This document shows positions 9,178 to 17,708 of a DNA stretch of 64,000 nucleotides, piece after piece. The position numbers were made by a program, and so were the translations under genes. The notes under the pieces are model-generated. The model saw only the letters and a list, made by a program, of their open reading frames with translations, made no database searches and was not told the origin of the DNA. Each line of letters begins with the position of its first letter. Position 1 is the first letter of the stretch. This DNA comes from Microbulbifer litoralis (lineage in GTDB: Bacteria > Pseudomonadota > Gammaproteobacteria > Pseudomonadales > Cellvibrionaceae): assembly GCF_023634065.1 (NCBI RefSeq), contig NZ_JALKCV010000003.1:186001-250000 (forward strand). Reading direction: 5' to 3'.

Positions 9178-9917
9178 GGGCGAGGTGCATCCTTGTTCAA
9201 GAAAACGGACACCCCCAGGCAATACCGGCCGCAAAGCTCGGCATCCGGGGGGAATTCGGGAGAGAGGGTAATACCGATCCGGTGGGAAATGGCGGAAGTG
9301 CGCAGGAAACGGACCACGGACCGGATATTGTCGTGGGGCACATAGCCGGCGTAGAGCTGCATGGCCAGGTAATCCACCACCCCGGCGAGCCGCTCCAGGG
9401 CCTGCGGCGCATCGAACACATAGGTGACCAGCGATGTGACAGAGACCGGTTCACCGGCCAGCTGCGCCCGCAGCCGGATCAGCCAGCGGCGATATTCCGG
9501 CAGGCGGGACGACGGGCTATCGTAATCGATCTGCAGCCCGGCCACCGCGACACCGTGGCTCGCCCAGCGGCGCTTGAGGCTCCGGTAGCGGGCGGCCACG
9601 TCTTCCGGCGGCCCAAGCTTGTACAGCCGGAACAGGAGCGTGACCGGGCCGGAGCCGGCCAGCGGGTAGGCGCTGACACCGCGGGCATGAAAATGCCAGT
9701 CGGCATCCGCATTGCCCTGGTAGAGAATCAGCCCGGCGTCGGCCACGGCGTAATCCAGGTCGTTGGCATTCCAGATCCAGTAGCTGCGTTCGATCGCCGG
9801 CCCCCGCTGCGGGGTTGCGGCGAGGATCGCATAGGCAGCCACACCACACAGCAACAGCGCTGCCATTCCTGCAAACTTCCCGGGCTTCGGGAAGGCTTCC
9901 GAGCCAAGTACCGCCAA
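9174..9917 (-). CDS. DUF3142-like exported protein
   Basis: 247 residues when read from the TTG at 9917, which has AGGAG 10 bases upstream. An ATG at 9866 would begin directly at the hydrophobic segment AALLLCGVAAYAILA and is an alternative start. The mature part looks like a TIM-barrel glycosidase-type fold: WIWNANDLDYA, GVAVAGLQIDYDSPSSRLPE and VVDYLAMQLYAGYVP, in the style of DUF3142 proteins. The Asp pair in QIDYD and the Y-x-x-M-Q-L-Y strand sit where TIM-barrel hydrolases keep functional residues. It is translationally coupled to the 643-residue secreted protein downstream. Substrate unknown. Confidence 0.7.
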   Translation of the reverse strand: MAVLGSEAFPKPGKFAGMAALLLCGVAAYAILAATPQRGPAIERSYWIWNANDLDYAVADAGLILYQGNADADWHFHARGVSAYPLAGSGPVTLLFRLYKLGPPEDVAARYRSLKRRWASHGVAVAGLQIDYDSPSSRLPEYRRWLIRLRAQLAGEPVSVTSLVTYVFDAPQALERLAGVVDYLAMQLYAGYVPHDNIRSVVRFLRTSAISHRIGITLSPEFPPDAELCGRYCLGVSVFLNKDAPRP

Positions 9918-10033
9918 CGATCCACTACTCCTGTTCCCGGCATGCTTTCACCGTGGGGCGGGCAGTGTAACGCAGCGGTCACCTGCAGAGAATAATGGAG
10001 CCCTCAGCGCGGAATAATGGAGCCTTCGATCCT

Positions 10034-11728
10034 TCAGACCGGCTTGTGCGCCACGCTGTGGCTACCCACCTCGGCAAACTCGGTGCTGTCGATATTGTCG
10101 ATAAACAGCCACTCGGCCTGCACCTGTTCGCGGCTGAACGTCAGCGCCATATAGCCGCGCTGGTGCAGGTTGCAGTACTGCAGGTCGTCGATCAGCACCG
10201 ACATGCCGCGGGCCATCTCCCCGGCCGACTTTTCATCCAGCTTCAGGTAGCTCTCCATTCCCGGTGAAGACACGCTGGGCGTGGCGAATTCCATCCCCAC
10301 CAGCTTGCCGGCCTCATCCTTGAGGTGATTGCACCAGGCGTTGTGGGTATCGCCGGCCACCACCACCAGGTTTTTGCCCAGCTCGCCGATGTGACGGTAC
10401 AGCGCCTCGCGCTCCACCGCATAGCCATCCCAGGCATCCAGGTTGTAGGGCAGCACCTGTTCCAGGCGCGCCCGCTGGCTGTCGCTGAGCGGCTCGCCCC
10501 GCAGGCTGGCCGCCTTCAGTGCCACCAGCTCCGCCGTGGTGTCCCTATTCTTACCGCCGGAGGCAAAATTCAGCATCATCTCTGCCGGCAGGTGCATTTT
10601 GCCCATCAGCACCTGCTGGCCCAGCAACTGCCAGCGGCCGCTGGACTGTTCCAGCGCCTGCGCCAGCCAGTTGCGCTGCTTCCCGCCCAGCAGCGTGCGC
10701 CCCGGTTCGCCCATGGCGGCGGCGAAGGCGCGGCTGTCGAAGCTGCCGTCCTCGTCCATGTAGCTGCCGAAATCGATCTGCTGGTCGCGGCCGATCACAC
10801 GCGTGTCGAGCATATGCAGGTCCAGCAGGTCGCCGAAGCGGAAGCTGCGGTAGATCTGCGGATTGCGATCCCCCCGCGGCGGGCGGATCGGCAGCCATTC
10901 GTAATAGGCCTGCACCGCAGCGGCGCGGCGGGCGAAGAAATCGCCTTCGCCCTCGTTGTGGTTCTGTGCCCCTTCCTTCCAGGTGTCGTTGGCAATTTCG
11001 TGATCGTCCCACACGGCGATGAAGGGCGCCGCCGCATGCAGCGCCTGCAGGCCGGCATCGGTGCGGTAGAGGGCATAGCGCTTGCGGTAATCCGCCAGGG
11101 TCAGTATCTCGCCGGCATTGTCCTCGGGCAGTGCGCGGCCGATTTCCGCCGAGCGCTCGGTGGCGTAGCCATCCGCCGGGTATTCGTAGATGTAGTCGCC
11201 CAGGTGCAGCACCGCATCCCAGTCGCCGCGCTGCGCGGCCAGCTGGTAGGCGTTGAAGTAACCGGCGGGATAATTGGAGCAGGAGAACACAGCCAGTTTT
11301 ACCTGCTCCACATCGCTCCCGGGCAGGGTTTTCGTGCGGCCCACCGGGCTTTGCTCGCTGGCGCCGACAAAGCGGTAGTAGTAGCCGGTGGCCGGCTGCA
11401 GTCCCTGCACATCGATCTTGACGGTGTAATCCCGCCCCGCGTGCGTCTCGACACTGCCGCGGCGCAGCACATCCGTGAAGCCGCTGTCCCGCGCCAGTTC
11501 CCAGGTGACCTTCGTCGGCTCCGACGGATCCCCGCCGCCCGTCGGCAGGGCGCGGGTCCACAGAATCACCGCATCCTGCAGCGGATCGCCACTGGCCACA
11601 CCGTGCGGGAAAGAGACCTCGGAGGGCAGTTCGGGCCGGCCCATGGCCTGCAGCGGCGTGGACACCGCGACACTGCCACTGGCAGCCAGCGCGGCCTTGA
11701 TGAAATTGCGTCGGGTGAATCGGTTCAC
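10034..11728 (-). CDS. phoD: Alkaline phosphatase D family protein (Tat-exported)
   Basis: PhoD-type phosphomonoesterase/phosphodiesterase, exported folded by the Tat pathway. The GTG start at 11728, with AGGGGG about 6 bases upstream, gives 564 residues starting with a twin-arginine signal (TRRNFIKAALAASG). An N-terminal Fe3+/Ca2+ phosphatase accessory domain (SFPHGVASGDPLQDAVILWT) precedes the catalytic core. The core motifs are FSCSNYPAGYFNAY, LHLGDYIYEY, WDDHEIANDTW and VVAGDTHNAW. It probably releases phosphate from organic esters in the periplasm. The gene diverges from the MORN-C13 gene. No Pho box was recognised in the 135-bp spacer. Confidence 0.94.
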   Translation of the reverse strand: MNRFTRRNFIKAALAASGSVAVSTPLQAMGRPELPSEVSFPHGVASGDPLQDAVILWTRALPTGGGDPSEPTKVTWELARDSGFTDVLRRGSVETHAGRDYTVKIDVQGLQPATGYYYRFVGASEQSPVGRTKTLPGSDVEQVKLAVFSCSNYPAGYFNAYQLAAQRGDWDAVLHLGDYIYEYPADGYATERSAEIGRALPEDNAGEILTLADYRKRYALYRTDAGLQALHAAAPFIAVWDDHEIANDTWKEGAQNHNEGEGDFFARRAAAVQAYYEWLPIRPPRGDRNPQIYRSFRFGDLLDLHMLDTRVIGRDQQIDFGSYMDEDGSFDSRAFAAAMGEPGRTLLGGKQRNWLAQALEQSSGRWQLLGQQVLMGKMHLPAEMMLNFASGGKNRDTTAELVALKAASLRGEPLSDSQRARLEQVLPYNLDAWDGYAVEREALYRHIGELGKNLVVVAGDTHNAWCNHLKDEAGKLVGMEFATPSVSSPGMESYLKLDEKSAGEMARGMSVLIDDLQYCNLHQRGYMALTFSREQVQAEWLFIDNIDSTEFAEVGSHSVAHKPV

Positions 11729-11863
11729 GGTCAGCCCCCTATCGGTGAAATACGGTCTGCAAGCGTAGGGATTAAGTATGACAGTCCTGCTAAGGCGCGA
11801 TGAAGCGCAGCGCCCGGCATTTTGATAGTCTGGGTCCCGGAACCGCAACGATAGCCCCTGCGA

Positions 11864-13363
11864 ATGAAACAACCCTCTTTGCCCATCGCCTTTCTCTCCC
11901 TTCTGGCGCTCGCGCTGCTGTCGAGCAGCGGCTGCGAACCGGCACCATTCAACGGCGGCACCGCACTGCCGGATGGATCCGTCTACAGCGGCGCTATCGA
12001 AAACGGGCTCTTCCACGGGCGGGGGCAACTGAGCTGGCCGGACGGCAGCGAATACCAGGGGGAATTCACGCGCGGCCGGATCAGCGGGCAGGGCCGCTAT
12101 GTCTACGCCGATGACTGCATCTACGAAGGCGAATTCCTCAACGGCAACTTCAACGGCGAGGGCCGCTACGAATGCGGCGGCACTGTCTGGCAGGGTGAGT
12201 TCGAACAGGGGGAACTGCTGCAGGGCTCGGTCAACTGGGCGGCGGGCGACAGCTATACCGGCGCATTCCAGGACTGGGAGCCGCACGGCCGGGGCCATCG
12301 CATTACCGCCGACGGCGCCCACTACGAGGGCACTTTCGAATACGGCTACCTGGTACAGGGCAACTATCGCGACGAACAGGGCTATCGGTACCAGGGCGGT
12401 TTCGAGTACGGCTACTACAATGGTGAGGGCAAACTGACCCAGCCGGACGGCACCACCATCAGCGCCACCTTCGAGTACGGCGAGGCCAATGGCGAGGGAG
12501 TCCGCACTCACCAGACCGGAGACGGCGAGCCGCAGGAAGAACGCGGCTATTTCGTGTCCGGGCGCTACTATGCCAGTGAAAAGGCCTGGCGCAACAGCGG
12601 CCGGCAGCAGCAGGCGGCGGTGGAAGCGCGCCTGTACAGCGAGGGCGACCGGCTGCAGTCCGCCTTTTCCTCACTGGCACCACAGCGACCCGGCGTGCGG
12701 GATGTGTACGCGCTGATCGTCGGCGGCGATGGCACCTCGCCGGTCTTTACCAAAGAGGTGGACTGGGTGGCACAGCGGCTGGGCGGCGTACTCGATATCG
12801 ATGGGCGCCAGCTGCGCCTCAGCAACGGCAGCGACGACAGGCTGCCGCTGGCCACCCGAACCAGTGTGCGGGAGAGCCTCAAGGCACTGGATGCCGTCAT
12901 GGATCCCGAAGAGGACCTGCTGTTCGTACACCTGGTCAGCCACGGCGACGACAACGGGGATTTCATGCTCGACGAGCGGAAGCTGCCGCTGAACGACCTG
13001 TCGGCAGCGGACGGCAAACAGTGGCTGGACGAACTGGGCGCGCGCCACCAGTGGATCATAGTGTCCGCCTGCTATTCCGGCCTGTGGAAACAGGCCCTGG
13101 CCAGCCCCGAGCGCGCCATCTTCACATCCGCCGCGCCGGATCGCACCTCGTTTGGATGCGGCGGCGACTCCCAACGCACCTGGTTCAGCGCGGCCCTCTA
13201 CGGCGAGGCACTGGACAACGGCGTCGGCGATCCCGCGGCCTGGTTCCGCGCCGCCAACGCGCGGGTGACCGAGATGGAAAAGGAACAGGGCATCGAGGAA
13301 GACGCCCACTCGCTGCCGCAACACGCGGTGGGCGCAAGGTTTTTGAACTGGTGGCAACAGTAG
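11864..13363 (+). CDS. MORN-repeat / C13-type caspase-fold peptidase lipoprotein
   Basis: 499-residue lipoprotein (lipobox Cys about residue 24 in LLSSSGCEP) with two parts. Residues about 30-230 are eight or nine MORN-like repeats of the form G-x-x-Y-x-G-x-F-x-x-G-x-x-x-G-x-G. Residues about 280-499 form a legumain-like C13 (caspase-fold) domain. It starts DVYALIVGGDGTSPVFTKEV, with catalytic His360 in LVSHGDDNGDF and Cys403 in IIVSACYSGLWK. The His-Gly and Ala-Cys-x-Ser-Gly pattern is that of active clan CD cysteine peptidases. MORN arrays usually bind membranes or partners. An envelope-anchored peptidase or transamidase is inferred; target unknown. Confidence 0.85.
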   Translation: MKQPSLPIAFLSLLALALLSSSGCEPAPFNGGTALPDGSVYSGAIENGLFHGRGQLSWPDGSEYQGEFTRGRISGQGRYVYADDCIYEGEFLNGNFNGEGRYECGGTVWQGEFEQGELLQGSVNWAAGDSYTGAFQDWEPHGRGHRITADGAHYEGTFEYGYLVQGNYRDEQGYRYQGGFEYGYYNGEGKLTQPDGTTISATFEYGEANGEGVRTHQTGDGEPQEERGYFVSGRYYASEKAWRNSGRQQQAAVEARLYSEGDRLQSAFSSLAPQRPGVRDVYALIVGGDGTSPVFTKEVDWVAQRLGGVLDIDGRQLRLSNGSDDRLPLATRTSVRESLKALDAVMDPEEDLLFVHLVSHGDDNGDFMLDERKLPLNDLSAADGKQWLDELGARHQWIIVSACYSGLWKQALASPERAIFTSAAPDRTSFGCGGDSQRTWFSAALYGEALDNGVGDPAAWFRAANARVTEMEKEQGIEEDAHSLPQHAVGARFLNWWQQ

Positions 13364-13408
13364 CGCGGCCACCTTCTCAGTCATTGACAAAGGGAGACTT
13401 GAATCGTC

Positions 13409-16351
13409 ATGTACCCAACAAAAATCGCAGTGATCCTGACCGCCGCGCTGCTCGCAGCCTGTGGCAAGGGGCCGGAGGAAACGGCCTCAGCCGCGCCGGA
13501 GCCGGCAGCGGCCGAGACACAGACAGCGCTGCCCGAGGGCGTAACCCTGGTCGAGACCTTCGATGGCGACGGCGCCGAGATCGCCATCCCCTACAGCAAA
13601 TACAAGCTCGACAACGGCCTGACCGTGGTGCTGCACGAGGACCACTCGGACCCGCTGGCGCACGTGGATGTCACCTACCATGTGGGCTCCAACCGCGAGG
13701 ACCCGGGCCGCTCCGGCTTCGCCCACTTCTTCGAACATATGATGTTCCAGGGCTCGGAAAACGTCGCCGACGAGCAGCACTTCAAGATCATCCAGGAAGC
13801 CGGCGGCACCCTGAATGGCAGCACCAACACCGACCGCACCAACTATTTCGAGACGGTGCCCGCCAACCAGCTGGAAACCGTGCTGTGGCTGGAGGCCGAC
13901 CGCATGGGCGTGTTCCTGGACGCGGTCACCGAGAAAAAATTCGAGGTCCAGCGCGAGACGGTCAAGAACGAACGCGGCCAGCGGGTGGACAACCGCCCCT
14001 ACGGCCGCGCGCTGGAAACCCTCTACGCCAGCACCTACCCGGACGGCCACCCCTACTCCTGGCCGGTGATCGGCTGGATGGAAGACCTGAACAAGGCGGA
14101 CCTGAAAGACCTGAAGCGCTTCTTCCTGCGCTGGTACGGCCCCAACAACGCCACCCTGACCATCGGTGGCGATATCGACAAGGCGCAGGCACTGGCCTGG
14201 GTCGATAAATATTTCGGCAGCATCCCCGCCGGCCCCAAAGTCGAGGACCTGCCCAAGCAGCCGGCCAAACTCGAATCCGACCGCTATGTCACCCTGGAGG
14301 ACAATGTCCACCTGCCGGCGCTGGCGATGATGATTCCCACCGTCTACTACAACCACGCGGACGAGCCGGCGCTGGACGCGGCGGCGGCCATCCTCGGCCA
14401 GGGCCAGGATTCCATGCTCTACCAGCGCCTGGTGCAGACCGGCCGCGCGGTGCAGGCCAGCGTCTCCCACTCCTGCAAGGAACTGGCCTGCGAAATGTGG
14501 TTTATCGTGATCCAGAACCCCGCCTCCGGGGAATCCCTGGCGGAAATGGAACAGGCGGTGCGCGATACCCTGACCGAATTCGCCGAGCGCGGCGTCACCG
14601 AGGACGACATGGTCAAGTTCAAGGCCGGCTACGAATCCGGCCGCGTATTCGGCCTGCAGTCCGTGTCCGGCAAGGTATCCACGCTGGCCGCGTTCGAGAC
14701 CTTTACCGGCAGCCCCAAAGGGATCGACGACCAGATAAAAGCCTATCTGTCCGTGGAGACCGATGACGTCACCCGCGTGTTCGACCAGTACATCGCCGGC
14801 AAACCCTCGGTGCTGCTGAGCATCGTCCCCGACGGCAAGACCGAACTGGCGGCGGCGCCACAGAATTACGAGTGGCAACGCACCATCCCGGAAAGCTACG
14901 GCGACGACGGCCAGGCCCTGGCCCTGCGCCCGGTCAAGGACGACTTCGACCGCAGCGTACAGCCCACCCCGGGCGTCAACCCGCAGGTGGAACTGCCGGC
15001 GATCGACGACGGCCAACTGAAAAACGGCGTGCGCCTGCTGACAGTACAGAACGACGAGACACCCACGGTGACCATCCAGGCGGTGTTCGGCGTCGGCCAG
15101 CGCGACGAGCCCCGCGGCAAGGCCGGCCTGACCTCACTGATGACCTCGCTGATGACCGAGGCCAGCACCGAGCGCAGCGCGGCCGAATTCGCCGAGGCAC
15201 TGAAACGCCTGGGCGCCTCCATCAATATCCACGCCGGCCAGCGCGACACCACCGTCACCCTCAATGTGCTGGCCAAGCACCTGGACGCGGCCATGCCGCT
15301 GATGATGGAACGCATCCTCAAACCGGACTTTACCGAAAAGGATTTCGCCCGCATCAAGCAGCAGACCATCGAGGGCCTGCAGCAGGCGCGCAAGACACCG
15401 CAGGGCCTGGCCTCCCGCGCCCTGGGCGCCGTGATGCGCGGCCCGCAGCACCCACTCAGCTACCCCGGCGGCGGCCTGCCGGATACCGTGGCCAATATCA
15501 CCCTGGACGATATCGAGGGTTACTACAAAGCCCACTTCCCGGCGCACCTGCGCGGCGTCACCGTCAGCACCAGCCTGCCCCACGACACCATCGTCAAGGC
15601 GCTGGACGGCCTGGCGCAGCTGGAAGTCAGCGAGCCGGTGCGCAAGGCCATCGCCCTGCAGAAACCGGAAATCGACGGCCGCACCGTCTACCTGGTGAAC
15701 AAACCCGGCGCGGCCCAATCCAGCCTGCGGGTCAGCCAGTTCGCGCTGCCCTACGATGCACTGGGGGATTACTACCTGGCCGGCCTCGGCAACTTCCCGC
15801 TGGGTGGCAACTTCAACAGCCGCATCAACCTGAACCTGCGTGAGGACAAGGGCTACACCTACGGTGCCCGCACCTACCTCAGCGGCGACCCGGAGAGCGG
15901 CCTCTACACCTTCAGCGCCGAAGTGAAAAAAGACGCGACCGCCGATGCGCTGAATGAAGTGTTGACCGAGCTGGAAACCTACGATGGCAAAGGCATGACC
16001 GCAGCCGAGTTCGACTACCTGCGCGCGGCCATCGGCCAGCAGGAAGCGCGCAAGTACGAAACCCCGGGGGATAAACTGGGACTGCTGGACCGCATCCTCA
16101 GCTACGACCTGCCGCTGGACTACCGCACACAGCAGAACGCCCTACTGAAAGAGACGGATCGCAAGACCCTGAACAAGGTCATCACCAACGTGCTGGAACC
16201 GGAAAACCTGGCGATTGTGGTGGTCGGCGATGCGGCCAGTATCCGCGAGGATGTGGAGGCACTAGGTATGCCGATTGTGGAGCTGGATGAGGATGGTTAT
16301 GTGAAGGAGGCCGGAGAGCCGGCGGAAAGCACGGAGTCCGCGAGCCTCTAA
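13409..16351 (+). CDS. M16 family zinc protease lipoprotein (double insulinase domain)
   Basis: 980-residue periplasmic lipoprotein (Cys18 in LLAACGKG) with two M16 halves. The N-terminal half has the inverted zinc motif H106-F-F-E109-H110 in GFAHFFEHMMFQGSENV. The downstream Glu region ETVKNERGQRVDNRPYG supplies the third ligand. The C-terminal half (about 540-980) is an M16 scaffold without HxxEH, as in most two-domain family members, and carries NLREDKGYTYGARTYL, the typical substrate-clamping segment. It degrades peptides in the envelope. A rho-independent terminator follows 90 bp after the stop. The Ala/Glu-rich linker after the lipobox is probably flexible. Confidence 0.95.
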   Translation: MYPTKIAVILTAALLAACGKGPEETASAAPEPAAAETQTALPEGVTLVETFDGDGAEIAIPYSKYKLDNGLTVVLHEDHSDPLAHVDVTYHVGSNREDPGRSGFAHFFEHMMFQGSENVADEQHFKIIQEAGGTLNGSTNTDRTNYFETVPANQLETVLWLEADRMGVFLDAVTEKKFEVQRETVKNERGQRVDNRPYGRALETLYASTYPDGHPYSWPVIGWMEDLNKADLKDLKRFFLRWYGPNNATLTIGGDIDKAQALAWVDKYFGSIPAGPKVEDLPKQPAKLESDRYVTLEDNVHLPALAMMIPTVYYNHADEPALDAAAAILGQGQDSMLYQRLVQTGRAVQASVSHSCKELACEMWFIVIQNPASGESLAEMEQAVRDTLTEFAERGVTEDDMVKFKAGYESGRVFGLQSVSGKVSTLAAFETFTGSPKGIDDQIKAYLSVETDDVTRVFDQYIAGKPSVLLSIVPDGKTELAAAPQNYEWQRTIPESYGDDGQALALRPVKDDFDRSVQPTPGVNPQVELPAIDDGQLKNGVRLLTVQNDETPTVTIQAVFGVGQRDEPRGKAGLTSLMTSLMTEASTERSAAEFAEALKRLGASINIHAGQRDTTVTLNVLAKHLDAAMPLMMERILKPDFTEKDFARIKQQTIEGLQQARKTPQGLASRALGAVMRGPQHPLSYPGGGLPDTVANITLDDIEGYYKAHFPAHLRGVTVSTSLPHDTIVKALDGLAQLEVSEPVRKAIALQKPEIDGRTVYLVNKPGAAQSSLRVSQFALPYDALGDYYLAGLGNFPLGGNFNSRINLNLREDKGYTYGARTYLSGDPESGLYTFSAEVKKDATADALNEVLTELETYDGKGMTAAEFDYLRAAIGQQEARKYETPGDKLGLLDRILSYDLPLDYRTQQNALLKETDRKTLNKVITNVLEPENLAIVVVGDAASIREDVEALGMPIVELDEDGYVKEAGEPAESTESASL

Positions 16352-16441
16352 GCCATCTAGCGCCCCGCTTTTCTCCCCTCTCCCCCCGGGAGAGGGGCCG
16401 GGGGAGAGGGCAAGCGTCAGCGGCCCCCACACTCAAACCTC

Positions 16442-16467
16442 AGCCCGCCACCCCGGCGGGCTTTTTT
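16442..16467 (+). terminator. Rho-independent terminator after the M16 gene
   Basis: AGCCCGCC / GGCGGGCT stem with a short CACCCC-type loop, followed by TTTTTTATT. Confidence 0.85.
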
Positions 16468-16504
16468 ATTGCCAAATCGCAATCACTTATCTGCAAGGCA
16501 GAGC

Positions 16505-16599
16505 GTAACCCGGATGGAGGCGCGCAGCGCTGGAGTCTGGGAAAGGGGGCGCCGGGGACAGTGCGCGTCCCGGATTCCGCTGCGCTCCATCCGGGCTAC
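16505..16599. repeat. Extragenic palindrome, GTAGCCCGGATG family
   Basis: Left arm GTAACCCGGATGGAGGCGCG, right arm GCTGCGCTCCATCCGGGCTA. It is followed by a second palindrome type at about 16631-16655 (CACTCCGGCGAACGCCGGAG). Together with the terminator these explain the roughly 390-bp gene-free gap before 16745. Confidence 0.85.
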
Positions 16600-16744
16600 T
16601 CACTGCGAGCAGCCTCCTACAGCCACCCTCGTCACTCCGGCGAACGCCGGAGTCCAGAACAGGACTGGATATCACCCCGGACTGATCGCGGCCACCGGCC
16701 GCTCCTACAGGGGGCAAATAGTCACCGTAAAAGTAAGTTCCGGG

Positions 16745-17557
16745 TTATGCCAGAGCGCTTCGTATTGAATCCCTGAAAATCACATTCAGCTCTTCGCGCA
16801 CCTTTCTTCCCTCGAGAATATCCGGCCTGCCCTGCCCCTTGAACCTCTCCTCGTAGCTTTCCAGTTCAGACGCCACAAAGCGATTGATACTCTCGATACG
16901 CTCACCTTTACCGAGCTCAGGCGTAACCCGCTTTTGCTCCAGCAGCCTGGCGATATCCGCCTTTATTTCCTCGGGCGCGACCGCCTCCACAAGCCTGTCA
17001 AATTCCACCGGCGGAACGCCCATACCCGCCTGGATATATCGGATAGCCAACAGCGGCCTCAGCACGTAGAAATACTTCTTGAGCTTTACCTGGGTTTTAT
17101 CCAGGTGCTCTCGCGCGTTGTTTCTGGCCATATGGCTATAGTGATAGCAGAGCGCAATATCATTGATTGCCCCGGGCGCTAGTTTCCTAAGGCGATCCGC
17201 AAGATCGCCTCTATCGATATACCGGATTGGGCTGTTCAACCATTCCAGTAAAGCACCATTGGTGCGTGTAAACAGGTAAAGGGCTTTGCGCAGATCCCAT
17301 CCGCTGCAGTCGATCTCATCGACGATCGGGTACTCGATCACATCCCTGCGGCTTTCCACATCGAAGGACAGATACCACTCTTCCGGGCGGACATAGATAA
17401 AGCGCACATCATAGTCGGAATCCGGGGATGCAAATCCCCAGGCCCGGCTGCCCGATTCGCAGCAGTAAAGGATCTTTACATTGTGCTCCTGCTCGGCCGC
17501 CGCCAGCCTCCGGGAAATTTCCTTGCGAACGCTCTCTTCTATCAACGCGATCTCCAT
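16745..17557 (-). CDS. RlaP-type nucleotidyltransferase (DNA polymerase beta fold)
   Basis: 270 residues. The N-terminal nucleotidyltransferase domain carries G36-S-R-A-W-G followed by D48-x-D50 (SGSRAWGFASPDSDYDVRF), the metal-binding pattern of the minimal pol-beta fold. The rest, with KALYLFTRTNGALLEWLNSP and FYVLRPLLAIRYIQ, matches the PF10127 (RlaP, predicted RNA-repair polymerase) family. The family role in RNA repair is a prediction, not shown here. The gene stands alone among palindromes and is 9 kb from the rtc RNA-repair locus. The start ATG lies just after an AATTTGCAAATTTG-like low-GC stretch without a strong RBS. Confidence 0.85.
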   Translation of the reverse strand: MEIALIEESVRKEISRRLAAAEQEHNVKILYCCESGSRAWGFASPDSDYDVRFIYVRPEEWYLSFDVESRRDVIEYPIVDEIDCSGWDLRKALYLFTRTNGALLEWLNSPIRYIDRGDLADRLRKLAPGAINDIALCYHYSHMARNNAREHLDKTQVKLKKYFYVLRPLLAIRYIQAGMGVPPVEFDRLVEAVAPEEIKADIARLLEQKRVTPELGKGERIESINRFVASELESYEERFKGQGRPDILEGRKVREELNVIFRDSIRSALA

Positions 17558-17613
17558 GATTCTTTCAAATTTGCAGTTAATTTATCAGGAATGATCGCAG
17601 TTGGCATTAGCCC

Positions 17614-17690
17614 GTAGGAGCCGGCTTGCAGGCTCCTACGGCCACCGTCGTCACTCCGGCGAACGCCGGAATCCGGAACAGGGCTGGGTG
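17614..17690. repeat. Two short extragenic palindromes
   Basis: GTAGGAGCC...GGCTCCTAC (17614-17639) and TCACTCCGGCGAACGCCGGA (about 17651-17670). The first type recurs as a long hairpin at 61176-61250. The second recurs near 16631. Confidence 0.75.
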
Positions 17691-17708
17691 CTCCCTTGTA
17701 GGAGCGGC

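Noticed and set aside
11729-12511. N-terminal extension of the PhoD frame to 12511
   Set aside because: It would run antisense through the MORN gene and precede a Tat signal, which must be N-terminal. GTG 11728 has a good RBS.
13487-15016. Long antisense frame over the M16 protease gene
   Set aside because: Low-complexity V/G/L/Q/H composition typical of frame mirrors; the sense frame has HFFEH.
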